Shown here: one piece after another, positions 32,828 to 46,031 of the stretch
Layout of the letters: the number at the start of each line of letters is the position of its first letter
Position numbering within the stretch: position 1 is the stretch's first letter
Assembly: GCF_019649055.1 (NCBI RefSeq)
Contig: NW_026570377.1
Span: 186,001 to 250,000, forward strand
Origin: Paramacrobiotus metropolitanus
Taxonomy: Eukaryota > Tardigrada > Eutardigrada > Parachela > Macrobiotidae
Length of the DNA stretch: 64,000 nt
Reading direction: 5' to 3'
Made by a program: the position numbers and the translations under genes
Notes under the pieces: model-generated
What the model was told of the DNA's origin: nothing
Databases searched by the model: none
What the model saw: the letters and a program-made list of their open reading frames with translations, nothing else

Positions 32828-35800
32828 TCACAATGCGAGTAGCCAATATGTATTAATCTCTCCTTTCCTGCAAAGCGAAAACAGTTTGGTACCTTTATTG
32901 AACTTCTTTATACTTCCGTGACTTCTGCCAGATCCATTTCTTACTTTAACGAAAATCAGCCCTCTGGATTCAAAACCAACGATGGGTTTATATCAGCCAA
33001 GGCTTTGGTGAGGACTAACGTGAACCTTCCCGCTGCAACAGCAATCAAGAATTTCGCAAGTACATACGGTACGCAGAAAGCGCATTAACAGGAGAACTCA
33101 CCTTCTCCGGTGGACTCCATTCTACTGGCAGTGTTAACGGTATCTCCAAATCTAAAGTCCAATGGCAGTTATTGCATGTCATCGATTTGACCTTTATGCT
33201 AATGGGTCATGCGTCACAGTAGAACGCGTTACCAACATATACATACAGACAATAGCGTGGTGCTTTTGTCCCGATGACCCCGCAACTACTGGACCTGTAG
33301 CAATAAAGGCTTTACTTTAGTACTTACAACGGGAATAAGGGATGCCTACGTGCTCAACCGTACGACTCTAAAGTATGGCAGCGTGAAGTGTACTGCAAAC
33401 GGTGCACTACGCTCAGTCTTATGCTTTATCCAAGATTGATAGCTACTGTGAATTGCTGGAGATAACATGGAGCTTCTGATTCGATTTTAGAACTAGCCGT
33501 TGTTCACTGTTTTGTTTAAGCGATTCTAGAATAATCCATATTTTTCTCTACAAAACGAAAGTAATAAGGTCCTTGTAGCATCAACGAGAAAACCCCGTTT
33601 GTAGCGTTTTTGGGGTGCCCATCTCAGCATGCTTTGCCTCAATATTGGAATTTAACATACCTAGGCCGCAACAGTTGGTGCAGCTACACACACTGCTGCA
33701 CTGTGCATACGTAGGCGTCCCTTATTACAGCTCGTGAAGAGTAGCACTATTAATTGGGCTTTAAGTCGACTTAACTTGCTTACCCGAATTTATCCCGATT
33801 CTGATGCTTAATTCCATTTTGTCGTCCGTCGTGTCGGCTGAAATTTTACAGCGTTCCAGAATCGCCCGTCCCAGTAAGCATAACACATCCGCATGATTAT
33901 GGTTGCGCATTGGTATACCGCTAGATATCTGAGAAAAGGCCATCACTTCTCATAAATCAGCATATTATTTTAACTTTAGGAAGTGTTACCATGTAACTAT
34001 CGTTGATGGTTTCCACTTTATAAGCATCGTAGTACGGTACGACCTCGTCGAACGCCGAATGTGTGCGATTTAAAAGGTCAATTACTTCTAGTGGCGAGCA
34101 CTTCATTACTAGCTTGGCAAAAACGGGTAAGTCGCTAAATAGAATGGATACACTATCGAAGGATTCCGCGTTGAGTGGTTCCTTATTGCGTAGCTGTTTT
34201 ATGATGGATCTAAAAATTCAATAAAAATAATTAAATGCTCTGCATTCCAACCCTTTGAATTTAGAATTAACTATCTGTAATTGACAGCAGCCAATAGCAG
34301 TACTGCTGTACCTTGGAAGCATTTCGGCAAGGAGCATATCGGTTTTGGTAGTTTCCTCAACCAATGTGGCGGTTTTGGCCTGTACCAGATGTTCCAACTG
34401 TTGCGTCTGCTGGTCAAGCAGTTTGAGCATGTGCGAAACCACGTTTTGCGGCAGATTAGGAAGCTTTTGAAATGATCGCTTAATCCCAAATATTGGCGGT
34501 CGTAGATTGTAGTCGCTCCGCATACAATCCTCAATATCGATCTCCAGTGGGGTCTTCTTTACCGTTCCATCCTCGGTGAGTGACGACAAAGCTACAAATC
34601 AAGACAGAATATTACCGGGACCATTGCGGAGTAAACTGTAAATATATTGTGCAGTGACCTTTTTAGCTTTAAGGCATCAAATGCAATGATGCCAAAACCG
34701 TGCACGTCATCCGCACGACATACTATCAAATGGTTTTTTGCTTTGTTTAACGCGCATCATTTTCGGCTCGGTGTTCACCGCTTGGGATATTCGGTCGAAG
34801 CCGGCGTGCGATATTTTCAACGTGAACCGGCTATCGATGAAGCAGGTTGTAGCGGTTAGCGTTCCATGGTATCCGAGCGCCGAACTGTGTATATACATCA
34901 GTCCCTGCATCACAATTTGTAGAACTTCAATAAAATTATTATTAGCTCAAATTTGTGAATTATTAGTACAGTATACTGAACCGTTAAATTTAACATACAT
35001 AGTGGATTTTCCGTGTCTCAAGGCCGTTATGAGCAGACACCATATAAACAAACTTTCTGGTACAAAGTATTTTGTATTTAAACATTCTTTGATTTATGAA
35101 ACAAAATAAATTATTATGCTCATTTTTCACAGTTCAAAACTTTCTAAGTTTTTAAGGAAGAGGTTAGTGAATCATTATATTTAAGTTATTGAACTTCCTG
35201 GAATTGCGTATTATGCAACCAATATTGTAATAAATGTCGGCCATTTGATCCTTTATTCAGCGCAAATTTAATCAGCTGAATTTTATCAGGACAAATTACT
35301 TTACGCACTAAGAGACGAATCATGAAACGCGTTGCGATAGTGGCAAAAGTCTGTCACGCGATCCCTGTAGGCCATTTATTCCATACAAAAAAAGCGCTTA
35401 CTTTGACGAGGTCATAGAGAAACGACAGCCGGACGGCCACATCGGTGAAATTGTTCTTCTGACTGAGGACGTCATGTAAGGTGCCACGATGACTGAACTC
35501 CATTAATAATTCACACGGGCCTTTCTCTTCAACTTTTACCCCATAAAACCGCCCGACATTGGCGTGGTACAAACCATGGACCTGTCAAAAAAAAGAGTAA
35601 TCAATATTTACCTTTGTCAGCTGCATGGTGAATAACTAACGACGGTTACCGACTTACCGTTAAACTTATGTTCCGAAAGGCTTTATTCCGCGACAAGAGC
35701 TTGACGTTCAGTCTATCCGGAAGGGAAATGGACAAAACCTGCTGATTGTCTAATTGCAGCGACGGTCCATGGTACGTTAATGCACAGACACTTTCGTGTG

Positions 35801-38800
35801 ATTTGATGGAATATTTGCCGGTGGATGGCGTTATACCGGGCTTATAAAGAAACATATGCCGAAATTCTTGCTCTTTTATCCGTTGCCTAAAGTGAAATAG
35901 CATTGAAATAATCTCGTAATAAAAAAACAACAAAATGAACCATCAATAATAATAAATTTGTTAATCTCCAAATAAAACAAAGGTCACAGAAAGTTCGTAC
36001 CGATAATAGTATAGCTCCACACGCCATAATTATTAGGGCGCAAAGACCGAGTACTAACAGTGTGATGGTCAGGTCATCTAGAAGGGAATCGTAATAATTA
36101 TTACAGTCATCTAATTCATATCAAGCACAACTCTGAACGTTGCTTTTATGTGATTATATTGAAATTCGTTTCCTGTCTTTTCACTTTACTTCCTAAAGCC
36201 AGACAATGCTGTCCATCAAATCCACATTTGGGATCATTGGTCGGAAACGCTGTGGAATTATGCCATTTCAAAGCTCCGGATCCACAATGTGAAGTTTCTG
36301 TATTTCCGTATCATACTTTGCAGCCAGCTGCAGAGCACGAATAATCAAAATACCTACTCGGTGGTAATCGCCTGCGATACTCGAGAATCTTATCTTTAAT
36401 TAACCGGCAAGCACTAATATATCTATGAGTTCCGCTAACAGTTTTAGATGTACAGGTTGTGTAATTTTACTTATTTTAGGCAGTTTTTCACTTTTTTGTT
36501 TTTCTGCGTTGTGCTTGTCCAAACGCTTTTAGCTAAAACTTGAAACTTGCCTTTCAGGGCATACATTTTATGTACGTGATTTCTCATTTCTAAAGATACA
36601 AAGCTCATATATGAACATTACAATGTACAGCAAAACGATACTACTATTACGCATGTCAGTAAATAAAAGCCCGAGTGGTCTGAGCAGACGTCAAAGGTGA
36701 CAATTAATTTCCGAAAGGAGTTAAAATTGTTGTATGAGAGCGCACTCGTTGTTGCGTATTGCGGAAACATGTTCTATTGATACTAGTGCCAGAATACAGT
36801 TTGTTTCCGGGAGAAGCTGGGACTTACAAGCATCACGATTAATTCATTAATAATCATTTACCTCGAATTTGCCGTTGCGGGGGTTCAAGCGCAGCAACGG
36901 AATGAGGAAGCTGGCCATGCCGGATCTGGCAACGCGGGTGGAACTTGACCGTTTGCTATACATCTGCTGGCGGAGGTTGTGCGCGAACTGTGCCGGTGTC
37001 ATGTTGGCCATTTGATCGACAGATCGATTAAGGTACTGTACAACCAGGGAAGCACCAGGCATTAAACAAACAACCACTTCCGCTCTCTTCTGTACTGAAC
37101 AATAAGGATTAACACATACCTCGGCAAAATTCGACAGCAGATCGTACATTAGCGCCGTGGCTTCGTTTTTCTACGCAAAAGAATAAAACGCTCGTCATTG
37201 ACGGTTAAATCATCATTAAGCGAAGAAGTAAATATTGTACGTGTGAGCATTGTATGTGTACCCGGTAATTGAGCGGGACAGTGATGTTGTAAACACTCTG
37301 GGATGTTTGAGCGGTTTTATTGATAAATTCCTCCAGGTCATCCCATTCGAAGAGTGTGTCCGATGAGATAATTACCGATTCAAAGGCTTTCCTGGCTTTC
37401 TGTCAACAAGATTATGTTTCGCATCGAGGATTTTTCCGCAAAACATTTACAACCACCGGGAATGTTAACGCACCTCATCATCCGCGTCATTCGCTTTCCA
37501 ACTGAGCAAATACGGACTACCGGGTGTTGGCTGCAGCGCCAAGGTGAAAAAAATCTAGCCAAAATAAATAAAATTTTAATTTGCGTTACACGTAATAGTT
37601 GACCTAATCCGCAAATATTATTGTAGTTTCTGAGATATTTTATCAATAAAAAGACCTAGAAAAAGTGCATCGTGTTGTACAGGCAGTTACTAGGAATTTG
37701 TTGTAAGAAAATCTTGATTTCGTTTACACTTACACCAAAATGACATAATATTTTCGCAGAATTTTTAATACCATGCCTTGTTAGCCACTGCCAAAGAAAA
37801 CATCAGCAGCGGTAAACGGAAGCAGATTACTAGTGCATTCCCTTAATATTACTTACAAAGTCTCCATTTGTCATGTTTAATTCGTAAGCCGTAATCTGCA
37901 AAAACAAGCAAAGAAAAATTAATATGAACAAATTTCTGCAAAAACTGTAAAAACTGAAAAGATTTTCCATATTTCATTGGCAGTATACACAGATATGCAT
38001 GGCTTTCTAATTCCCTCATGGCCAGAAGCCAGAAAACTGAATTAATATGGTTGCAGCCGCTGCGTTTCACACCAGAAGGAATAAGCTACGAGACAACACA
38101 AGATACAGTATGTACAATACATCTGTACATATACACGTACCATGAATTCCCGCAGCAGAGGTGGGTTGATGAAGACAAGGATCACTGCAAACATCAGAAT
38201 GAAATTGTTATTTGCGAGAGATAGCAAACCGGATTGGCAATTTTAGCAGTGTTTATACAGCCTGTGACTTAAAGTATAAAATCAATTATCCATAAGCAGA
38301 TTTATGGCAGTACATCAGCAACGGAGAACCGCTTAATACTATTATTCTGCATTATGCCGGTTTTAATTTTAAAAATGCACTTCTAGTTATACAGATACTA
38401 AACAAATACAGCACTAGCACCTCACCTCGCGTGTGATTACGCAGTTCATTCAGTACACCACGGTATTGTTCTTTCCCAAATACCGCCAGATTGGTGTACG
38501 CATGGGGAATGTACACTTGCTGGACATCGATCCTGTTATACAAGCCGTCTTTGATGAATGCATCACAAAAGTACTCCGACCAGCTCATGCCGACTGGCGG
38601 ACAGTACAAGCCCAGGTTTTTGGTCCACTGATTATCCAGGAGAACTTGGGTCACGGCGGCCACCATATCGGTGCCGGGCAGTGGGCCCAGCTGGACCATC
38701 GTGGGAAATTTCTCGAAATGGGCTAGATCAAAGTTGGCTGGGTTCGTTGTCAGGAAAACCGTATCAGTGGCTAATAAATTACAAATAAGTTAATGGAGTT

Positions 38801-38859
38801 TGGTAAATCCCGAGAAACACAGCAGGAGTTAGATAAGTACTACTGAAATAATAGTTACA

Positions 38860-38923
38860 TATACTTCGCCTGCTGCCTTATATGGGCTCCTCTTACCTTA
38901 CTTTTCCTTATCTGGGCTCCCTC
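38860..38923 (+). mobile_element. Solitary terminal inverted repeat of the 41.5-kb element
   Basis: This 60-odd-bp stretch (TATACTTCG, then TGCTGCCTTATATGGGCTCC and TTATCTGGGCTCCC) matches, with several changes, the end of the inverted-repeat element at 41462-42113. No partner end is visible nearby, so it is a remnant. It lies in an intron of the guanylyl cyclase. Confidence 0.7.
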
Positions 38924-38936
38924 TAGTTAAAACAAC

Positions 38937-39054
38937 TGCAAAACTGCAAGTACTAATGTAACCGCGCACAAGGTCGGTTGCGCGCACTTCCGGCAGCACT
39001 GACAGTATGGGCAACCGACCTTGTGCGCGGTTACATTAGTACTGCAGTTTTGCA
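38937..39054. repeat. Near-perfect 43-bp hairpin
   Basis: Arms 38937-38980 and 39012-39054 are reverse complements apart from one extra A in the left arm. The loop is 31 nt. The stem includes TAATGTAACCGCGCACAAGG. It lies in the intron between the first two exons of the guanylyl cyclase, just beside a solitary transposon end. It may be a foldback element or give rise to a small-RNA hairpin. Confidence 0.9.
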
Positions 39055-39618
39055 TAACTATATAAACAGCGTATCTATATATAATCTATTGCGTACGTCA
39101 CGATCTCATAACGAAATTTATATCTATAGTAATTATTTTCATGCTGTATTTTGGTAAGTGCCTAATTAAATAATTTGCTTAACAAATTTAACCTGCTGCA
39201 AAGTTGGCTAAATGCACCGGGGCCACGTTACACCAGTCTGCACTGACAATCACCACCATATCATTTGTCCCCAATGTATCCTCAAAAACCATTTGATGGT
39301 TTTCATAGAAATCGGCCCATGCCGGCAAAATGTTATCATTTGACGCTACACATTCTGCAGAACCCGTGGATACTTTGCTATGGTCAGAAATATCTAAATC
39401 CATTGGGGTCAAATTGAGTCGTAAGTGGCCAGTAACAAGCACTTCTCGATATCTTGAAATATCACATCATACGCCGGTCGCATAACCTGATATCCGCAAG
39501 TATCGTCGTTGGTCAGTGTAATGATTACCACGGTGAGATTGATAAAATTATCGCAATATACGGCATTTGCCAATAATTCTGCATACAACAACAAATGGAC
39601 GGCAGAAAATCTGATCAT

Positions 39619-40919
39619 TATGATCGATCTGCGCCATTCAACGCCACGACTAGTTCACATTTTTCTGAACAGTCCAGGTGCGACTGTTTCCCGTTTGGGA
39701 AACCCTTCTACTTGTCCTTAACTTCTGTGTTTAACGGAGGTGTGGGAGGGCCTTGGAGCTGACGTTTTCAGCTCACCCTATAGGAAACTAGCATACCGGT
39801 TCCCTTATCCGTACTTGTACGATTTTTTGTACTAAGACGAAGGGTTAAACAGGCTTTCCTGTAAAAGTGTTGGTACACCCAATAGTTCTATTAATATCTT
39901 ACGCGTACACCGTTAGTGCTCACTGTGTAGCGCATTTAAGGTAGTTATAAAATTATGAATCAATGACTTTTTTATGAAGACATAATAAGTTTGGTTTTTA
40001 TGAAGACATAATAAGTCTAGAGTAAATCACAGTGCCAGTGACGTTTCTCCTGTAGTACGAATTAAATGGCCTTCCGATCTGATATTCCATGAATTTCCTG
40101 ACAGACAGTAGGAAAAAAAGTTATGACGAACAAATTGTGTTTGGCACATAAAGCGCCGGATCCGACATCATACGGCAGTTATTATTGATCATATGCGCTT
40201 TGTATTACACACAAAAGCCTCTTCAAAGGTGCAAATATTTTACGTATCGGATTAGGATAGCAGTATAATAAAAGTTGTCTATAGTTATTTTTTTCGGGGT
40301 TTTGTAAACCGACAAATCGCGGACTACTTGCTGATGCGCGTGGGTAACCGACCAAGAGTTACCGCAAACTTCATTTTCTAAATAACGTTTCGTATAACTG
40401 TACAGACTGTACGTTCGTACCTGCTACCATATGGCCATATGTATAGTTTTATGCAGAAGTTTTCAACTAGTAATCACTGCTCAGTAGAAAGATTGAATAC
40501 CTTTCCTTCAAGGCGCTTACAAAATTACCATTATACTTGCATAAAATATATGCACCTAAGCGTTAACCGTGCTACCAGTTATTATCTGTACCGTATGTAT
40601 CTGTAAGTTACAGTAATGGAACGACTGAAAACAAAATCAGATTAAATTCAAAATTATCTAGCATACAGCATTATCTATCTACCCTGCAGAAGCTACAGTC
40701 AATGCGCAAATCTTAGATATTCATTTGAAAACTTTTATAAAGATACTCGTAGGTATGTGACGATGTCATAAAATGCACTTTCTTCTACCGTATTAATCAT
40801 ATGTAATAGTCAAGACAAAATCATAGTGGCACCAGCAGTTACGCACAATTTTGCTCGATCTCCGCTACTTAAACTTAAACTTGGTAACGTGGCTTGTATT
40901 AGCACATTATTCGGCCGAC
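39619..40919. other. Region between cyclase start and ligand-domain copy 2
   Basis: No intact gene. A direct repeat of TTATGAAGACATAATAAGT occurs twice around 39972-40017. On the minus strand near 40140-40195, GGATCCGGCGCTTTATGTGCC resembles the cyclase stem exon around 36270-36300, suggesting a decayed downstream exon of copy 2. That match is short and uncertain. Confidence 0.4.
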
Positions 40920-41422
40920 CTGACGCAAATCTTGCCAGTTCCATTGCAACGAGCTCGCACCATTCTAAAACGTAATAGAAGATAATAACACAAGTGGTTC
41001 AACTTTCTTAACAAGTTCGCACATTTCATGACCGCACCATTATTAATCAGAACCGTCAAATCTTTCGTAGACCGGATGCCAGCAGATTCGCAAGAATACA
41101 CCTTTCCCACATTGTCGGCGATGTGAACGACTGCGCTTTCGCATTTATCGCTGAAATCGCTAGCCGAATTATCAACCATACCATGATAATCCCAGCGCTT
41201 TATGGTAATCTGGTGCAGAATAGAAAACTGGCTAGTTAGAATTTCCAGCGCGGCGTCTTGGGCGGGAGCCATTGTGTAATAGCCCGCGGAGTCGTCGTTC
41301 GTGGCCAGTACAATGATTACTGACAAGTTTCTACTAAGTTCAGCCACTATTTGGTATATCATTGAAATTGAAATCAGTGCACAGCACAGAACGCTGTGTT
41401 GATGAATTTTCCGCAAGTACAT
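40920..41422 (-). pseudogene. ANF-receptor ligand-domain fragment, copy 2
   Basis: Two exons, 41038-41422 and 40920-40964, joined by a 73-nt GT-AG intron in phase 1. The first encodes a signal-peptide-like start (SVLCCALISISMIYQIVA), then LSVIIVLATNDDSAGYYTMA, which matches the first exon of the receptor guanylyl cyclase at 39.6 kb. The 45-nt second exon encodes EWCELVAMELARFAS, matching ADWCNVAPVHLANFAAG there. It ends with a usable donor, but no following ligand-domain exon, membrane helix or cyclase domain is recognisable before 39.6 kb. Probably a truncated duplicate. A short secreted protein, or splicing onto exons of the downstream gene, cannot be excluded. Confidence 0.7.
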
Positions 41423-41461
41423 CTCGTGAAAAATTAATGCATTTAAAAATAACTAAAAAAC

Positions 41462-42113
41462 TATACTTCGAATGCTGCCTTATATGGGCTCCCCTTATAT
41501 TACTCTCCCTTATCTGGGCTCCCGGGCAATATGAGCAAACCTCTACATGGGCGGTTGCGTTATAACTCACACTTTCGCAGCTGTTATCAGTGTTATGCCT
41601 GACTGAAAATTTTGATTTATATAAAATACTTATTTTGCCAGTACTTTTGTAGCATTTAGTTTCTTTCAAAATGCTCAGGTTGCATCAACGGCAGATTCAG
41701 AATCTTTCTAAAATTCAAAATCTTTCTAAATTTAAGATCTTTCTAAACGTCGCCCGCTTAAATGCACTAAGAACCCCATGAAAAAATAAAAAAAATTTCG
41801 GCATAAGAAATTTAAAAGAAATTTCGGCATTTTCGGTGATAAGAAATTTCGGCATTTTTCAGTTTGTTCATTGGCAAATCCGGTTGAAATTAATGAAAAA
41901 TATTATTATATATATAATATATATAAATATAAATCGGATGTGAAATTTCGGAATTCTTTGGTGTGCTCACTTGTAAATCCGGTTGAAAGAAGTAGAAAAG
42001 GGTTTTGCTATAATCCGATAAATTCAATTTGACGGGTATTGCTAACTAGCCGGGAGCCCAGATAAGGGAGAGTAATACAGGGGGAGCCCATATAAGGCAG
42101 CATTCGAAGTATA
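41462..42113. mobile_element. 650-bp non-autonomous terminal-inverted-repeat element
   Basis: Left end 41462-41525 and right end 42050-42113 are reverse complements over about 64 bp with only a few differences (TATACTTCGAATGCTGCCTT at the outer end). The outermost bases fit TA flanking duplications, as in Tc1/mariner-type elements. The inside has internal short repeats (AGAAATTTCGGCAT, AAATCCGGTTGAAA) and an AT-rich ATATATAT run but no transposase. It sits just upstream of ligand-domain copy 2. Confidence 0.85.
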
Positions 42114-45100
42114 AGTACGGAGTACTGCTGGAAGTCTCGCCGAGCTCAGGGTAAATACGGTAACATCATCGTGCACATACATATTATTTCATGATATAGT
42201 GCAATAAGTGCATACTGTAGCCTGATCGGTTGGTTCAGTTGAATTAAGTTTTGGGAGCTACATCATTACCTATGTTCAACTCCTACCTAGTTAATGTTAC
42301 TACTCTAGCATCTCAAGTACCAGGTGCAACACTGGAATGATCAACAATCCGGTGTAAAAAGGACATCGCGATTCTGGATCGAGCGCAACAGCTGAACAAG
42401 CAAAAATACAAGTAACAGCTCCATGTCGATGGCCGTGGTTGTGTTACTGTGCTGTTTAACTTGATCGGCGCCACTTCCCACGTTTTGCCACCAGAAATAA
42501 GAATTTAATAACCATAAGCATTTCTGGTGACCTTTCCGAATTCTCATGGCTTCTTGCTTGAAGCTGCAAGCCGGTACGCACCGAGGGCAAGATTAAATAC
42601 CGAATTTTCACGTAGTGCTCTTACAATAACATTCATATTTGACACGTCTGGTTAAAAATATGGGAACTGCGTAAGACCACAAGTTGTCCAGAATTTGTGG
42701 AACGAACAACTGCAAGTTTCCGAGAGTTCTACCAGGACATAGCATAGCATACCAGAATAGCATACCAGAAGTGATATTCTGTTCGTATGCTCGCACGAGC
42801 AGACGACTCAGGTGAGTGATCATGAGTCCATATACAGTACGTAGAAGATATCACTGCTCATTTTCTTTGAAGGTGTAAGGCAATTAGGTATAAATATTCA
42901 GCGACTCAGAATTGCCGGTATCTGTTACTTCTTATGCTTCAATTTATAATATGATGAGAATTCCGCAATAGTCGTCCGAGCGATTAGCAAAAATATTACA
43001 TTTAAAGCAGTTTAGTACAGTAATCTACTCTGTACAACGTGAATCATAGCGTTGACACTCTTGTCTCTTATCATCAACAGTATTATGACAAGGCGCCTCA
43101 TCAAGGCATCCAGACTAACTAGGCTGTTTTGTTCTTGGGATATGCCATATCAGCACAAGTATCAATTACAGTGATCTTTACCTGTCTAGTGTTCAAATGG
43201 CTGAATTCTAGTTAAACGATCTGAACTAAAGTTAGGAGACGATTACCGTATTTTTCGGATTAGAAGCCCGGGGCTTTTAACTTTTCATCGTTACCCGGGG
43301 GGAGGCTTATATGGTGAGAGTATTTTGGAAAAAACAAAGGGGGGAGTATTGTAAAATCAGGGGAGGCGAGGCTTATATGGTAGAGGAGGCTACAGTTCTG
43401 GAGGAGGCTATCAGTTCGAAAATACGGTAATTGTTTTATTATCAGACCGCTTAATTTATAGTCTTTAACGCTTTATTTGCTGACTACGTTAGTCTACTTT
43501 TACTCGAAACTGCGAAGGGAGCAACAGCTTTGCGCCTAAGAGATCCGTAATCTGTAATGGCTGCTTAAATTATACGTTAAGCGAAGGAGACACCCAAAGT
43601 CTGGATGAAGTATCAGGTGCGCACTGTTTACCGTGTGGGTGTACACATGGACCAGTTATTTAACAAGTGCGCGTGTTTGAAGGATTTTAAAAAAAACCTT
43701 CTCGCATGACTTCACGACGGTTAATTCGTAATGCACATTTGGGAATATTCCAGCAAGACAGCAATTGCCAGTCGCAGATGTCTTTTTCCACAGATAATCG
43801 TGTTTTGAACAGAATTTTTCTGCATAACTCATTAAAGTATGCAGTGCTGAGTTCAGTTAGCCGGAATGCCGCACTTTATGCAGTAACATCTGTTCGCTTT
43901 TCTCAAAGTCATTGTTTATTTCCTCAAACTTCGGTAATAGTCATACTGCAAGCTCACAGTTTACGGCATCAAAATTATATATAATCATGAATATGAACTG
44001 TGAGCAATCGCACGAGAATTGTACCCGATATCAACGTAAACGTCAAACAACTGTGATGATAACGGTCGGCTTTATGTGTTCGCGGCACTCGTAAAATACC
44101 ACACAAAATAAAGCACTTTGCAAGTCAGCATGGTTATGACACTGGACAGAGCAAGAACATCAGTCACGTAGCGCTTGTCACCCGTGCCGGGCAAGACGAC
44201 ACACGACAGTCGTTGTATCCAGCACTGGGCGAGACAGAGATGTCCACTAGAGAGCTAAGGTCACGAAAATAATGGAAGTTAAACCTAAAAGACAAACTCG
44301 AATAACCTGGACTGCGGATCTGGATATCCTATTCCTGTCCATTTTTATGCTACACTGTGGCTTTCCGATCCATCTTTTTCTCATTCACAATCCACATTGC
44401 TCCAGAAATGCATTGATTTCCTTTACCGCAGGACCAAAACTCCTGGCCAGGCAGTATGAGCGACAGTGAACTTTGTTTACCTTTTTAATGCTTGAATTAT
44501 TACTTTTCCGTTATGAGTGCCGGAGTTTTCACATACATTGACTGATCTTTAAAACGAGCCTCACTAATGTGGGCTTAGTTCAACCTAACTGAGATATTTT
44601 TAAGACGGAGCACCAAGAAGCCCGAAGTAGTTTCCAGATCACTTCCATCGCGCTTTAATTCCGTTCCCTCCGAAAAGATCCAGCTCAGAAATGCGAGCAT
44701 ATACATGTAATATACCATATAGCATGTTTAAATGACCATCGATGTGTACATCGGCACGCAGGTGTTATCCGTGCGTCCAGTTCTTCGAGTCGCCACGGTG
44801 GCCTCGTTGTCCACTGTCGTAAAAATATGTTGATTCAATTTCTCATTATTTGTTGTTTCCTGAAGGCTGCTCTATGATCTTAGCAGGAAGTACCCTGCCT
44901 TTATGACCACAAACAAATTCGGGACATTTTCTTTGAAGAGTAGTCATCATTTCATCGCATCAAGTTTTCTTACAAAGTACTGAGCGGGCAGCTCATTTCT
45001 TACTAAACGAGAAAATTGAAAGGTCACAAAAAAGCCGTAAAGATCCGCCACGAAACTGACCAACACCTGCACAACTCTTTTTACGTACTGGTATAGCAGA

Positions 45101-46031
45101 TTGAATTTAAAATTTCAAGTTAACGTTAGCATTTCAAGATAACATTTCGACATAACGACCAAATTTCAATTTACGGAGAAATTACGCTTTATAAAAACCG
45201 ACATTCTCCTTATAATAATGCAAGAGGCAAGTCACGCAGTGCCAGAAAAATGGGCCGTTGCAGCTAATTACCACTACTCGCCAGTCGTCCTTCTTCTGTT
45301 CAAAGCCTCAATCGCACGCACTGCTCTTTTCGGAACTGCTCAACACCGAAGCATGTCGGAAAGGGCAAGGTTCTGCTAGCGAACTGCTTCTCTTTATTCA
45401 CAGTTCGTAAAAACTTTACAGTTTTCATGCACCCACTTACACGTTCTAATTGCTATCTAAAAATGCAAATTTGAGGAACTTCCCTTCCATTCACAGCTTT
45501 CAGTATTCTCTTCAACTTGCAATTTGTTCAACATTCATCTTAACGCACATAATTCTGGTATCGAAGCCGTGTTTGTCCCATATCTGCGAAGAGCCTATTC
45601 TATCCTTACTGGCGCTATAACTTCACGAAGTAAATGCGCGGGCTCTCATGTTCCGATCATCCTGAGCAGTAAAGAGATCCTGCATAAGCAGCACTCCAGA
45701 CCATAGGTCGCTGTTTGTTCAAGCCGGTTTTGAATTTCAAAATGAGTTCATGCTTCGGAGATTCGCATTTCTTGAAGTGTAACGGTGAAAACTGCATAAT
45801 GTTTGCTTACGCGATAGTCCGGTTATTTCGACCACAGCGAACAGCGGTGTTCGTAGAGAAAAGGGTAAGTACTGTATGTACTGTATATTGTACAATTATC
45901 ATTGTGTACTGTATACTTATAAACGACGGTATAAAATATCTAAATTATCAGGTGTTTAAATTTCTTGCGCAAGTTTTTTGGGGTTAATATACATTAAACT
46001 ATTTTCCGCGTTTTTCTCGACAGAGCCGAAC
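42114..46031. other. Degraded region between ligand-domain copies 2 and 3
   Basis: No intact gene. It contains an inverted-repeat element at 43242-43431. A minus-strand frame at 42608-42823 includes LFWYAMLCPGRTLGNLQ, loosely like AEVVVCLMPGASLVVQ in the cyclase ligand domain, and may be a relic of copy 3's later exons. A short tandem repeat (ATAGCATACCAGA twice) is near 42743-42772. Other open frames show no domain. Confidence 0.4.
43242..43431. mobile_element. 190-bp inverted-repeat element
   Basis: Ends 43242-43257 (ATTACCGTATTTTTCG) and 43417-43431 are reverse complements with one base length difference. Between them is G-rich sequence with repeated GAGGAGGCT and GGAGGCTTATATGGT motifs. 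No coding sequence. The size and ends fit a miniature non-autonomous DNA transposon. Confidence 0.75.

Larger units (their letters stand above)
32828..39618 (-). pseudogene. Receptor guanylyl cyclase, all domains present but frame-broken
   Basis: Blocks: 39193-39618 (signal peptide, start of ligand domain, TNDDTCGY), 38426-38770, 38141-38184, 37857-37895, 37474-37554, 37262-37399, 36862-37170 (rest of ANF-receptor domain), 36190-36327 (cysteine stem DPKCGFDGQHC), 36001-36077 (membrane helix LLVLGLCALIIMACGAILL), 35658-35886, 35402-35581, 34659-34904 (kinase-homology domain, MYIHSSALGYHGTL), 34312-34591 (coiled-coil linker), 33990-34209, 33784-33928, 33243-33294, 33102-33151 (cyclase domain) and C-terminal blocks to 32828. 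Metal-site Asp in FSDLPVF and ETINDSYM and the FGDTVNTASRMES motif are kept. Such proteins make cGMP after extracellular ligand binding. Frame breaks occur near 39440, 36290, the 36001/35886 junction, 34735 and 32950-33030. Most other exons join in phase, so decay is recent, or the assembly has errors. Confidence 0.75.
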
